Origin: Rhodospirillaceae bacterium | Lineage (GTDB): Bacteria; Pseudomonadota; Alphaproteobacteria; MPNO01; UBA2964 | DNA: 7,593 nucleotides | Direction: 5' to 3' | NCBI GenBank assembly: GCA_002724505.1 | Contig: PBOV01000138.1 | Coordinates: 1 to 7,593, forward strand | Shown here: positions 1 to 6,545 of the stretch, in pieces | Position numbering within the stretch: position 1 is the first letter of the stretch | Layout of the letters: each line of letters opens with the position of its first letter | Position numbers and translations under genes: made by a program | The notes under the pieces: model-generated | The model's input: the letters and a program-made list of their open reading frames with translations, nothing else | Database searches by the model: none | What the model was told of the DNA's origin: nothing

Positions 1-1450
1 CAAGTGCCACAAAAATTAAATAAATCTCAAAAGGCCCATGGGCCAGCGCAAAGCCAACTGCCGTCCCAAGAAATGGTGCAGAACAAGGGGTTGCCAGAAA
101 TGCTGCAAAAACTCCCGCGGCAAAATGCCCAGCCATAGTCTGTGGACCTCCAGCTGGTACAGCGCGATTAGTCAGGAAGGATGGCAAACGAATTTCAAAA
201 AGGCCCCAGACGTTAGCTGCGAATAGTACTAGGACGACTGACATAGCCGTCAAAAATACTGGTTGTTGAAACTGAATACCCCACCCTACCGCTTGCCCAA
301 AGGATTTTAAAATAACCGCCGCACTTCCCAATATCAGAAATGAGACCAGAATTCCCATAGCAGAGGCCAGAAATGCTTTGCGTACCACTCCTAAACTTTT
401 ATCACTATACCCAATAACAGATAACAATTTTAATGAAAGCACCGGGAGTACGCAGGGCATAAGGTTGAGGATCAACCCACCAAGCAAAGCCAAAGCGACG
501 ATACCGATTAAATTGCCAAGAGATGCAGTCGATTGAATTTTAGTTAAAACAGCCGATCTTGGCTTAATCTGATATTCAATTCCCCTTTTAGAACCATCTA
601 ACAGTGTTAGAGTAATATTCTTATCAACCAAATCTTTAGGGCTGCCACTCTCAGATGGTCTAGTCGACGAAAATACGTTGGTGGCAAAGACCATTTTTCC
701 ACTAATTTTTCTTTCTATAACCCCCACTTTACCAAAGCGAAAACCCGGCGGGCCTTCAATTATAAGGTCCGGTTGCTCAAAAGTTTGAGTAGTTATCCTT
801 AGTACTTGTTTACCAGGAGATCCATTCACAACGACCGAACTAATTGGACTTTTATGATCCTTAACCTTTTTCGGCACTCTGGAACGAAACTCATTGATCA
901 AATATGCCTCAGGGGAAGACCCTTCAGGGCCAGGGGGCAAACTAAGCGCTAGAGTGGCTTCGTATGGAATACAAATTTGGTCGCAAGTCAGATATCGAAC
1001 TTTGGACCTGATTTTTACCCTCTTACCATATTCTAGAGGCTTAAGGGTTAAAGGAAAAACGACCTCGCCTTTGTAGCCAAGAGTCTCTAAGCCAATAACG
1101 CTAAAACGAGTTGGAGCAGGCCAATCGATTCTCATCTTCTCCAAGTTCTCAGAACCACTCCAGTCCGGATATGGAGGAAATCCGGCATCACCAGGCGAAC
1201 GCCAGTAAATTTTCCAACCAGGCTTCATTTTAAAGTGCAGCCCCAGATGTAGTTGGCTAGATTCTCCTACTGCGTTGCTAGACGCAATCAGACGCACCGC
1301 GCCTTGATCCGTTGTCCACCATGAGCTAGAGGCAGCAAAAACCTTACCCGGTGCAAAGAAAACCGCACTAAGGGAGAGAAGTATAACTATTAAAAAACGA
1401 AATATAGTTTTTACCTCAAAATTACCGAAGCTTTTCCGTTCGTAATTCAT
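1..1450 (-). CDS. DsbD/ScsB-family protein-disulfide reductase, C-terminus beyond left edge
   Basis: Inner-membrane reductase that is expected to carry electrons from cytoplasmic thioredoxin to periplasmic thiol proteins. The visible part is 483 codons from an ATG at 1450 with no stop before the left edge. Residues 1 to about 39 form a signal peptide: a basic start, a hydrophobic run FLIVILLSLSAVFF, and a probable cut after VFA. A periplasmic DsbD-alpha-like domain follows, with a Cys pair in LTCDQICIP (C156, C160). From about residue 318 the transmembrane domain begins and shows both family motifs: LNLMPCVLPVLS (C333) and ATPCSAPFLG (C456). These match the paired membrane cysteines of DsbD/CcdA proteins. 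The long N-terminal domain favours the ScsB/DsbD type over plain CcdA. A C-terminal thioredoxin domain is expected off the window but not seen. No clear Shine-Dalgarno precedes the ATG, but no other start leaves the signal peptide intact. It is transcribed divergently from yqgE. Family is secure; the physiological partner is unknown. Confidence 0.9.
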   Translation of the reverse strand, partial: MNYERKSFGNFEVKTIFRFLIVILLSLSAVFFAPGKVFAASSSWWTTDQGAVRLIASSNAVGESSQLHLGLHFKMKPGWKIYWRSPGDAGFPPYPDWSGSENLEKMRIDWPAPTRFSVIGLETLGYKGEVVFPLTLKPLEYGKRVKIRSKVRYLTCDQICIPYEATLALSLPPGPEGSSPEAYLINEFRSRVPKKVKDHKSPISSVVVNGSPGKQVLRITTQTFEQPDLIIEGPPGFRFGKVGVIERKISGKMVFATNVFSSTRPSESGSPKDLVDKNITLTLLDGSKRGIEYQIKPRSAVLTKIQSTASLGNLIGIVALALLGGLILNLMPCVLPVLSLKLLSVIGYSDKSLGVVRKAFLASAMGILVSFLILGSAAVILKSFGQAVGWGIQFQQPVFLTAMSVVLVLFAANVWGLFEIRLPSFLTNRAVPAGGPQTMAGHFAAGVFAAFLATPCSAPFLGTAVGFALAHGPFEIYLIFVAL

Positions 1451-1543
1451 CTTTAAGTTACTATATACGGATCAACGTGTAACATCTTTGTAAAATATGC
1501 ATATAGTTAATTTTTTGTTATACTCTAGATCACAATTGGAAAT
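1451..1543. other. A+T-rich divergent intergenic control region
   Basis: This 93-base gap separates the start codons of the DsbD-family gene (minus) and yqgE (plus), so it must hold the promoters of both. It is strongly A+T-rich and contains a perfect 10-base palindrome, ATATGCATAT, at 1495-1504. The palindrome could be an operator, but a sequence this simple and A+T-rich can occur by chance. Only the plus-strand promoter is convincing. I found no well-spaced minus-strand -35/-10 pair. Confidence 0.5.
1516..1524 (+). promoter_or_regulatory. Extended -10 promoter of yqgE
   Basis: The sequence TGTTATACT fits an extended -10 element (TGn followed by TATACT, 5 of 6 to TATAAT). It would start transcription near 1531, leaving a leader of only 13 to 16 bases before the yqgE start. 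No good -35 sits at normal spacing, which is tolerated in extended -10 promoters. This is read by eye from the sequence. Confidence 0.5.
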
Positions 1544-2131
1544 ATGATGGCTGAAAATTTAGGTACCGAAGATCATTCTAATCGTTTGACTGGCAGTTTA
1601 CTTTTGGCAATGCCGCAGATGAGGGATGATCGTTTTATGCGTTCAGTCATTTATGTTTGTGCCCATACCTCTAATGGTGCAATGGGGATAGTAATCAATA
1701 AAATTGTTGAAAGTGTCAACTTCCCCGAATTACTTGAACAACTGAATATCGGGTCGGAAAGCGCAAATCGAGAAATTCGTGTCCATTTTGGAGGCCCGGT
1801 AGAGACAGGTCGTGGCTTCGTATTGCACTCCGCAGACTATGTGCAAGATGCCACTCTGGTGATTAACGAAAATTTTGCTCTAACAGCAACAGTCGACATC
1901 CTAAAATCGATCGCCAATGGCGAAGGCCCAAAAAAAAGTATCTTAGCACTCGGGTACGCTGGCTGGGAACCCGGTCAGTTGGATAAAGAGATACAAGCTA
2001 ATGGCTGGCTCAGCCTGCCTGCAGATGATCATTTGGTTTTTGACGTAAAGCCTAATACAAAATGGGAAAAAGCCATGGGTAAGATAGGAATTGATTTCAA
2101 CATGTTGTCCGACCAAGCAGGTCATGCCTGA
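1544..2131 (+). CDS. yqgE: YqgE/AlgH family protein (UPF0301/DUF179)
   Basis: Small cytoplasmic protein of the widespread YqgE/AlgH family, whose biochemical role is not established; an early link to alginate regulation in Pseudomonas gave the name AlgH. The 195-residue length is typical. All family signatures are present in order: [19 protein letters not shown] (17-35), [13 protein letters not shown] (41-53), [16 protein letters not shown] (81-96) and [15 protein letters not shown] (136-150). Two ATG codons are adjacent. A GGA at 1538-1540 lies 3 bases before the first and 6 before the second (1547), so the second is slightly better spaced and the true protein may lack one Met. There is no signal peptide or membrane segment. 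It faces away from the DsbD-family gene across 93 bases and converges on the M16 peptidase gene with 9 bases between stops. No catalytic residues are recognised. Confidence 0.95.
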   Translation: MMAENLGTEDHSNRLTGSLLLAMPQMRDDRFMRSVIYVCAHTSNGAMGIVINKIVESVNFPELLEQLNIGSESANREIRVHFGGPVETGRGFVLHSADYVQDATLVINENFALTATVDILKSIANGEGPKKSILALGYAGWEPGQLDKEIQANGWLSLPADDHLVFDVKPNTKWEKAMGKIGIDFNMLSDQAGHA

Positions 2132-2150
2132 ACTAAATAGTTAGCCTGCT
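2116..2150. terminator. Possible bidirectional hairpin between convergent yqgE and M16 gene ends
   Basis: AGCAGG at 2116-2121 pairs with CCTGCT at 2145-2150, and inside them AACT (2131-2134) pairs with AGTT (2139-2142) around an AAAT loop. The arms lie partly in both coding ends because only 9 bases separate the stop codons. The internal loop is asymmetric and there is no long T-run on either side, so this is at best a weak intrinsic terminator. It could also be chance pairing. Confidence 0.25.
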
Positions 2151-3403
2151 CTCAGCCTATTCGCAATCTCATCATACGGCGCTAAACGACTTATTGGCCC
2201 AATCGCTGCAATCGTGGGATTACTGGTTAATAACTGGCCGATAGCAGATTCAATATCAGCACAGCTCAAAGATTCTACTTTATCTAAAAGTTCATCGATA
2301 GGAAGAATGCGTCCAAACATAGCAAACTGGTGTGCTATTTGTTCGCAGCGTGCCATAGTGCTTTCCAAAGAAATCACAATCCCGGTCCGCATTTGAGCTC
2401 GGGCCCGGTCCAGTTCTTTATCCTCTATGGAATTGGCCGATTTTAGCAGCTCATCGCATAACGTAGGTACCAATTCCACCAAACCATCCTCACTAGTACC
2501 AGCATAAACGCCAAATAATCCACCATCGGAATAGACCGAGTTAAAACTATAAATGGAATAGGCGAGCCCTCGTTTTTCACGAATCTCTTGAAAAAGTCGA
2601 GAGGACATGCCTCCGCCAAGAACTGATGCTGCCAACGCGTTTGCAAAATATTTTCGGTTTTGAAAACCTACTGACTCAAAACCGAGTGCAAAGTGAGTTT
2701 GTTCCAAGTCGCGGGACTTTCGCCAATCACCGCCCTGATAGGAAGCAAGCATTGGCGGACTAATTTCTCTTGGTCCAGCATTATCGAATTGCGCCTCAAC
2801 CATGGCAACGATTGCCGCATGTTTTAACTTTCCCGCTGCCGCAAATATCATTTGTGGTGGCGTGTAATGCGTTTCCATATAACTGATTAGGGTTTCACGT
2901 GTCATGCTGTCGACAACCTCTGGAAAACCAAGTATCGAGAGTCCCAACGGCTGACCCGGAAAAGCCGTGCTTTGAAGATGGTCAAAGACGATTTCATCTG
3001 GAGTATCTAACGCTTGGCCAATTTCCTGCAAAACAACAGCCCGCTCACGTTCCAATTCCTCCTGATCAAAAACCGAGTTTTGCAGAATATCGCCAATAAT
3101 ATCAATCGCGATTCCAACGTTATCTTTCAGGACAGTTGCATGAAAAGCGGTAGTCTCGCGTGCAGTGAACGCATTTAACTGGCCCCCAACGTTTTCGATC
3201 TCCTCCGCAATGTCTCGTGCCGAACGCTTTGCCGTGCCTTTAAACGCCATGTGTTCGAGGAGATGCGACACGCCATTATTATCGATAGTCTCAAAGCGGG
3301 GCCCTGCCCTAACCCAAATGCCTAGTGAAACGGTCTCTAAAGTCTCAAGATTATCTGTTACCACCGTCATACCGTTAAGCAATTTGGTTATTTCTACAGT
3401 CAT
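2141..3403 (-). CDS. M16 family zinc peptidase, mitochondrial processing peptidase-like
   Basis: Zinc endopeptidase of the pitrilysin family, close in type to the beta subunit of mitochondrial processing peptidase; the bacterial relatives are thought to degrade or trim short peptides. At 420 residues it is a single-chain half, as usual for bacterial members that form dimers. The inverted zinc motif is intact: HLLEH at 47-51 (H47, H51 ligands, E50 catalytic). E127 in VVLQEI is the third ligand, 76 residues after H51 as in the family, and E120 is the extra conserved acidic residue. The C-terminal half carries GGGMSSRLFQEIREKRGLAY (263-282), the conserved substrate-binding stretch. No signal peptide is seen, so a cytoplasmic site is likely. 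Its ATG overlaps the thrC stop (ATGA, 3400-3403), which implies translational coupling in one operon. A thrC-M16 pair is, to my knowledge, common in Alphaproteobacteria. The natural substrate is unknown. Confidence 0.95.
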   Translation of the reverse strand: MTVEITKLLNGMTVVTDNLETLETVSLGIWVRAGPRFETIDNNGVSHLLEHMAFKGTAKRSARDIAEEIENVGGQLNAFTARETTAFHATVLKDNVGIAIDIIGDILQNSVFDQEELERERAVVLQEIGQALDTPDEIVFDHLQSTAFPGQPLGLSILGFPEVVDSMTRETLISYMETHYTPPQMIFAAAGKLKHAAIVAMVEAQFDNAGPREISPPMLASYQGGDWRKSRDLEQTHFALGFESVGFQNRKYFANALAASVLGGGMSSRLFQEIREKRGLAYSIYSFNSVYSDGGLFGVYAGTSEDGLVELVPTLCDELLKSANSIEDKELDRARAQMRTGIVISLESTMARCEQIAHQFAMFGRILPIDELLDKVESLSCADIESAIGQLLTSNPTIAAIGPISRLAPYDEIANRLRAG

Positions 3404-4797
3404 AAATCGGTCGTCCGGTCACGAATAAAGGACTGAATAACACCCAGCTTGTTTGGCAATGTGTCAAATCTCTCGTAGCGATGGAGTAAATCGTTAAGAC
3501 CTGTTGGTAATTTTGGATAAACACCAATCGCTTCCTCGACGGCGACAGGAAACTTCGCAGGGTGCGCTGTGGATAGCGCCACAACTGGAACAAATATATC
3601 GTCGGTACACATTTTCGCCGCGTGGAGCCCGACAGCCGTATGCGGGTCAACAATAATGCTGCTTGCTTCATAGGTAGCTTTGATCTGACGTCTCGTACCC
3701 TCATCTCCCAGACGGGCGGCAGCAAATAATTCATGTATACCTGCGAGTATTTCCGGGGTCGTGATCATTTTCCCATTTTCTCGGAATACCGTCATGGCTT
3801 CACTAACTGCGTGCCCATTTCTCCCATAGATATCGAACAATAATCTTTCAAAATTACTAGAAACCTGAATATCCATTGCGGGACTTATAGTCGGCACAAC
3901 ATTCGATTTTTCCATCTCTCCTGTTTCCAGAAATCGCGTCAAAATATCATTGGTATTGGTACCTATTATTAACCTTTCAATGGGCAGGCCAATTTTTGAC
4001 GCAACATAACCCGCAAAAATATCGCCAAAATTCCCTGTTGGGACTGCATACGCGACAGATTGATCAGGTGCTCCTAGTCTTAGCGCAGACGAAACATAGT
4101 AAACTATCTGAGCCATAATCCGCGCCCAATTTATTGAATTAACCGCCGAGAGTTTCTGCTCCGCTCGAAATTCAAAGTCATTGAACATGTCTTTAACAAG
4201 GTCCTGACAATCATCAAAGGTACCTTCCACAGCGATATTATGAACATTGGATTCGATCACAGTCGTCATTTGACGACGCTGGATATCTGATACACGGCCT
4301 TTAGGATGCAAAATAAAAATTTCAATCGCTTCACGCCCCCGGCAAGCTTCTATAGCAGCAGACCCTGTATCACCCGAGGTGGCGCCAACAATGGTGACAC
4401 GCTCGCCCCGTCTCGCGAGGATATGATTGAATATCCGTCCTAAAACTTGAAGCGCGAAATCTTTAAATGCTAGTGTCGGACCATGAAATAACTCAAGTAA
4501 AAATAGGTCCTTTTCTAGCTGCTTCAGAGGCGCCACTTCTGGATGGCTGAAGCCCCCGTAGGCATGGTCGATAATCGATTTAAGGGCAATATCATCGATA
4601 GCACCATCCACAAAAGGCTTCATAATTTGAAACGCTATTTCGGAATAGGAAAAGCCTTGCATCGCCCGCAGCTGCTCTGCAGAGAATTCTGGCCACACCT
4701 CTGGAACGTAGAGTCCCCCATCACGCGCAAGCCCGGTAAGAACGACATCTTCAAATTTGAGAATAGGAGCGGCTCCCCGAGTACTCACATAACGCAA
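3400..4797 (-). CDS. thrC: Threonine synthase
   Basis: PLP enzyme that converts O-phosphohomoserine and water to threonine and phosphate, the last step of threonine biosynthesis, in the cytoplasm. The 465 residues are the usual length of the long (gammaproteobacterial/fungal-like) class. Visible signatures are the N-terminal YVSTRG (3-8), HGPTLAFKDFALQ (105-117) with K112 as the Schiff-base lysine, the phosphate-binding GATSGDTGSAA (138-148), HPKGRVSDIQRRQM (164-177), SINWARIMAQIVYY (221-234) and VPTGNFGDIFAGY (252-264). The start is TTG at 4795-4797: it gives the family N-terminus and has AAGGAG six bases upstream. An ATG at 4788-4790 is out of frame and hits a stop at once. The stop overlaps the M16 start by four bases. 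The M32 gene lies 108 bases upstream on the same strand. Confidence 0.96.
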   Translation of the reverse strand: MRYVSTRGAAPILKFEDVVLTGLARDGGLYVPEVWPEFSAEQLRAMQGFSYSEIAFQIMKPFVDGAIDDIALKSIIDHAYGGFSHPEVAPLKQLEKDLFLLELFHGPTLAFKDFALQVLGRIFNHILARRGERVTIVGATSGDTGSAAIEACRGREAIEIFILHPKGRVSDIQRRQMTTVIESNVHNIAVEGTFDDCQDLVKDMFNDFEFRAEQKLSAVNSINWARIMAQIVYYVSSALRLGAPDQSVAYAVPTGNFGDIFAGYVASKIGLPIERLIIGTNTNDILTRFLETGEMEKSNVVPTISPAMDIQVSSNFERLLFDIYGRNGHAVSEAMTVFRENGKMITTPEILAGIHELFAAARLGDEGTRRQIKATYEASSIIVDPHTAVGLHAAKMCTDDIFVPVVALSTAHPAKFPVAVEEAIGVYPKLPTGLNDLLHRYERFDTLPNKLGVIQSFIRDRTTDL

Positions 4798-4803
4798 TCT
4801 GTT

Positions 4804-4809
4804 CTCCTT
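4804..4809 (-). promoter_or_regulatory. Strong Shine-Dalgarno that fixes the TTG start of thrC
   Basis: Read on the minus strand this is AAGGAG, six bases before the TTG at 4797. It is the strongest ribosome binding site in the window and is what makes TTG the preferred start over the in-frame GTG at 4788. Confidence 0.8.
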
Positions 4810-4855
4810 GCCCTCTTACGGCCTAATCAAAAATAAACGAGGGACACACTATCGA

Positions 4856-4878
4856 CGATATTACCTCGGAGCAATACG
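4856..4878 (-). other. Imperfect hairpin in the M32-thrC spacer
   Basis: On the minus strand CGTATTGC can pair with GTAATATCG around a TCCGAG loop, with one bulge and one G-T pair. It lies between the M32 stop and the thrC start. There is no T-run directly after it, so it does not read as a standard terminator. It could be leader structure for thrC or chance. I saw no leader peptide rich in Thr/Ile codons that would point to attenuation. Confidence 0.2.
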
Positions 4879-4905
4879 ACGAAAGAAGCTGTTCTAAACT
4901 CCATG

Positions 4906-6393
4906 TTAATTTAAATACCGGGCCTCAAGATGAGATTTAAAGTCCTCTGTACCTAATGGTATTCCCGTGGCGCCCACTAGTATTTCATCTGTGCTACCAA
5001 ATGATCCTTTGCTGTGGATATTCTCCTTTAACCAAGACATCAAGGGCATGAAATCCCCTTCCGCAATTGCTGATGTGATGTTTCCATTTGCTTTGCAAGC
5101 AGCAGAATATATTTGCGCTGCCGCAAGCGCGCCCATCGTATAAGTAGGAAAATAGCCGAACGCTCCACCAAACCAATGGATATCTTGCAAGCAGCCGTTC
5201 CTATCGTTATTCGGCACGACATCAAGCAACGCCCGCATGCCTTCGTTCCAAGCAGATGGCAAGTCAGAGACTTCTAATTCTTCATCTATCAATGCCCGTT
5301 CCAACCGATAGCGCAAAATAATATGAGCGGGATATGTTACTTCATCGGCATCAACCCTTATCAAACTAGGTTCAACGTGCCTTTGGAGTTTCTCCATATT
5401 CTCAGGCAACCAAGCTTTTCCCTTACCCTTAAATGCCTTCTGAATGAGTGGGGCGGCAAAGGTCAGAAAGTCGAGTCCCCGGCATACTTGCATCTCAACT
5501 AATAACGACTGGCTTTCATGTAAGGTCATTCCACGCGCACGGCCTACGGGCTGTAACCGCCAGTCAACCGGCAACCCACGTTCATACATCGCGTGACCGG
5601 TCTCATGTAAAACACCCATGAGGCTTTGCGCAAATTCGTTTTCTTCATATCGGGTTGTTACCCTCACATCATCGGGTATGCCGCCGCAGAAGGGGTGCAA
5701 ACTAATATCTAGACGTCCGTGATCAAAATCGAAACCCACTCGTTCCATCAGCTCTGCCGCAAGATCACGCTGTGCGGCCAAATTAAATGGCCCTTCAGGT
5801 TTAATAAAACCTCCTACCGCTATTTGCCGGGTTAGCACTTTATCAAGAAAGTTTGGTAAAAATTCCGCTAGATCGTCAAACAACCGGTTAATATCGGTAA
5901 TCCGAATGTTTGGCTCAAACTGATCTAGCAGTGCCTCATAGGGTTCTACCCCGATTCCCGACGCTTTGCTACGACCCTTCTCTCTTACTAGCTCTACAAC
6001 TTTTGATAATGATCCCGAAACAGCTGTGAAGTCATTTCTGGGCCTGGCGTCACGCCATATTATCTCACAACGGCTAGATGCTTTACTAAGCTCAGCGACA
6101 AGTTTCCCGTCTACAGAATGTGCATGACGCCAACTCCGCCTCATCTCCCGAAGATTGGCAGCCTCCCAAAGGTTCACTGGAGGATCTGTTTCTGCCTCAT
6201 CAAGTAACGTCGTCAGGTATGGATCGGTCAACATTTTATGAATAGTAGACTTCATCACTGCTAGTTGTTCAGCACGCGATTCAGCTCCACCAGCGGGCAT
6301 CATAACCGACATATCCCAATGGAGAATACTTTCCGCTTCCTCTAGCGCACCAATTTCCCGAAACAATTTTTCAAGCTCTTTATAGGAATTCAT
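4906..6393 (-). CDS. M32 family metallocarboxypeptidase (Taq carboxypeptidase type)
   Basis: Cytoplasmic zinc carboxypeptidase that removes C-terminal residues from peptides; peptide turnover is the likely role. At 495 residues from the ATG it has the normal M32 length. All the diagnostic motifs are seen: HPF (233-235), DVRVT (242-246), HETGH (263-267, H263 and H267 zinc ligands, E264 catalytic), HESQS (292-296, E293 third ligand, 26 residues after H267) and GCLQDIHW (400-407). It begins MNSYKELEKLFREIGALEEA, as family members usually do, and has no signal peptide. An in-frame GTG at 6399 would add two residues, but GAAAG sits five bases before the ATG at 6393, so the ATG is preferred. It lies upstream of thrC on the same strand with a 108-base spacer, so co-transcription is possible but not shown. 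It is divergent from the nicotinate phosphoribosyltransferase gene. Confidence 0.96.
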   Translation of the reverse strand: MNSYKELEKLFREIGALEEAESILHWDMSVMMPAGGAESRAEQLAVMKSTIHKMLTDPYLTTLLDEAETDPPVNLWEAANLREMRRSWRHAHSVDGKLVAELSKASSRCEIIWRDARPRNDFTAVSGSLSKVVELVREKGRSKASGIGVEPYEALLDQFEPNIRITDINRLFDDLAEFLPNFLDKVLTRQIAVGGFIKPEGPFNLAAQRDLAAELMERVGFDFDHGRLDISLHPFCGGIPDDVRVTTRYEENEFAQSLMGVLHETGHAMYERGLPVDWRLQPVGRARGMTLHESQSLLVEMQVCRGLDFLTFAAPLIQKAFKGKGKAWLPENMEKLQRHVEPSLIRVDADEVTYPAHIILRYRLERALIDEELEVSDLPSAWNEGMRALLDVVPNNDRNGCLQDIHWFGGAFGYFPTYTMGALAAAQIYSAACKANGNITSAIAEGDFMPLMSWLKENIHSKGSFGSTDEILVGATGIPLGTEDFKSHLEARYLN

Positions 6394-6429
6394 TTGCACT
6401 TTCTATTTCACTACCTAAACAAAAAACGG

Positions 6430-6459
6430 GTTATAATCACCCTACCCCAACATAGTCAT
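6430..6459 (-). promoter_or_regulatory. Candidate promoter for the M32 carboxypeptidase gene
   Basis: On the minus strand, ATGACT (6454-6459, 4 of 6 to TTGACA) is followed after 18 bases by TATAAC (6430-6435, 5 of 6 to TATAAT). Transcription would start near 6423, about 30 bases before the ATG at 6393. The -10 overlaps the plus-strand TATAAT, so the two promoters could compete. Assigned by eye. Confidence 0.35.
6432..6437 (+). promoter_or_regulatory. TATAAT -10 box of the nicotinate phosphoribosyltransferase gene
   Basis: A perfect TATAAT lies in the divergent gap. The best upstream match, TTCACT at 6407-6412, is 19 bases away and weak as a -35. Transcription would begin near 6444, leaving about 100 bases of leader before the ATG at 6545, or about 66 before the small ORF at 6510. 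Confidence 0.45.
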
Positions 6460-6509
6460 TATGTGCTTGAATAGAATAGATTACTTGCTAAATGCCTACG
6501 AGCAATATC

Positions 6510-6545
6510 ATGTCAAAACCCTTAAACCCGAAAAAAAAGTCATAA
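6510..6545 (+). CDS. Possible 11-codon upstream ORF with a dnaX-like slippery heptamer
   Basis: ATG at 6510 opens the peptide MSKPLNPKKKS and stops at TAA 6543-6545, overlapping the ATG at 6545 as TAATG. A GAG at 6500-6502 sits seven bases upstream as a weak ribosome binding site. Its codons AAA AAG at 6534-6539, preceded by A6533, make the heptamer A AAA AAG in the shift-prone phase. A -1 slip there would continue into the nicotinate phosphoribosyltransferase frame, giving MSKPLNPKKKVIMPKETG. Three explanations fit: translational coupling, programmed frameshifting, or a one-base error in the A8 run that hides the true N-terminus of the enzyme. It may equally be meaningless. There is no homolog evidence. 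Confidence 0.25.
   Translation: MSKPLNPKKKS

Noticed and set aside
38..226. Plus-strand ORF of 62 codons with several Cys residues
   Set aside because: It lies opposite the transmembrane domain of the DsbD-family gene, which has clear family motifs on the minus strand. The Cys richness comes from the opposing codons.
1451..1510. Minus-strand promoter for the DsbD-family gene (TATAGT with TTACAC or TTACAA upstream)
   Set aside because: Spacings of about 11 and 22 bases do not fit a sigma-70 promoter; in such A+T-rich sequence these matches are expected by chance.
3375..3734. Minus-strand ORF of 119 codons
   Set aside because: It overlaps the 3' end of thrC in another frame, has no domain-like features and no binding site. 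It is a shadow of thrC.
4543..4836. Plus-strand ORF of 97 codons antisense to the thrC start
   Set aside because: thrC on the minus strand is unambiguous here. The antisense ORF shows no recognisable motif or start signal.
4810..4905. Possible thrC promoter (TTGCTC ... GATAGT on the minus strand) and attenuation leader
   Set aside because: The spacing is only 15 bases with 4 of 6 at the -10, and no Thr/Ile-rich leader peptide or paired terminator/antiterminator is visible. Too weak to annotate.
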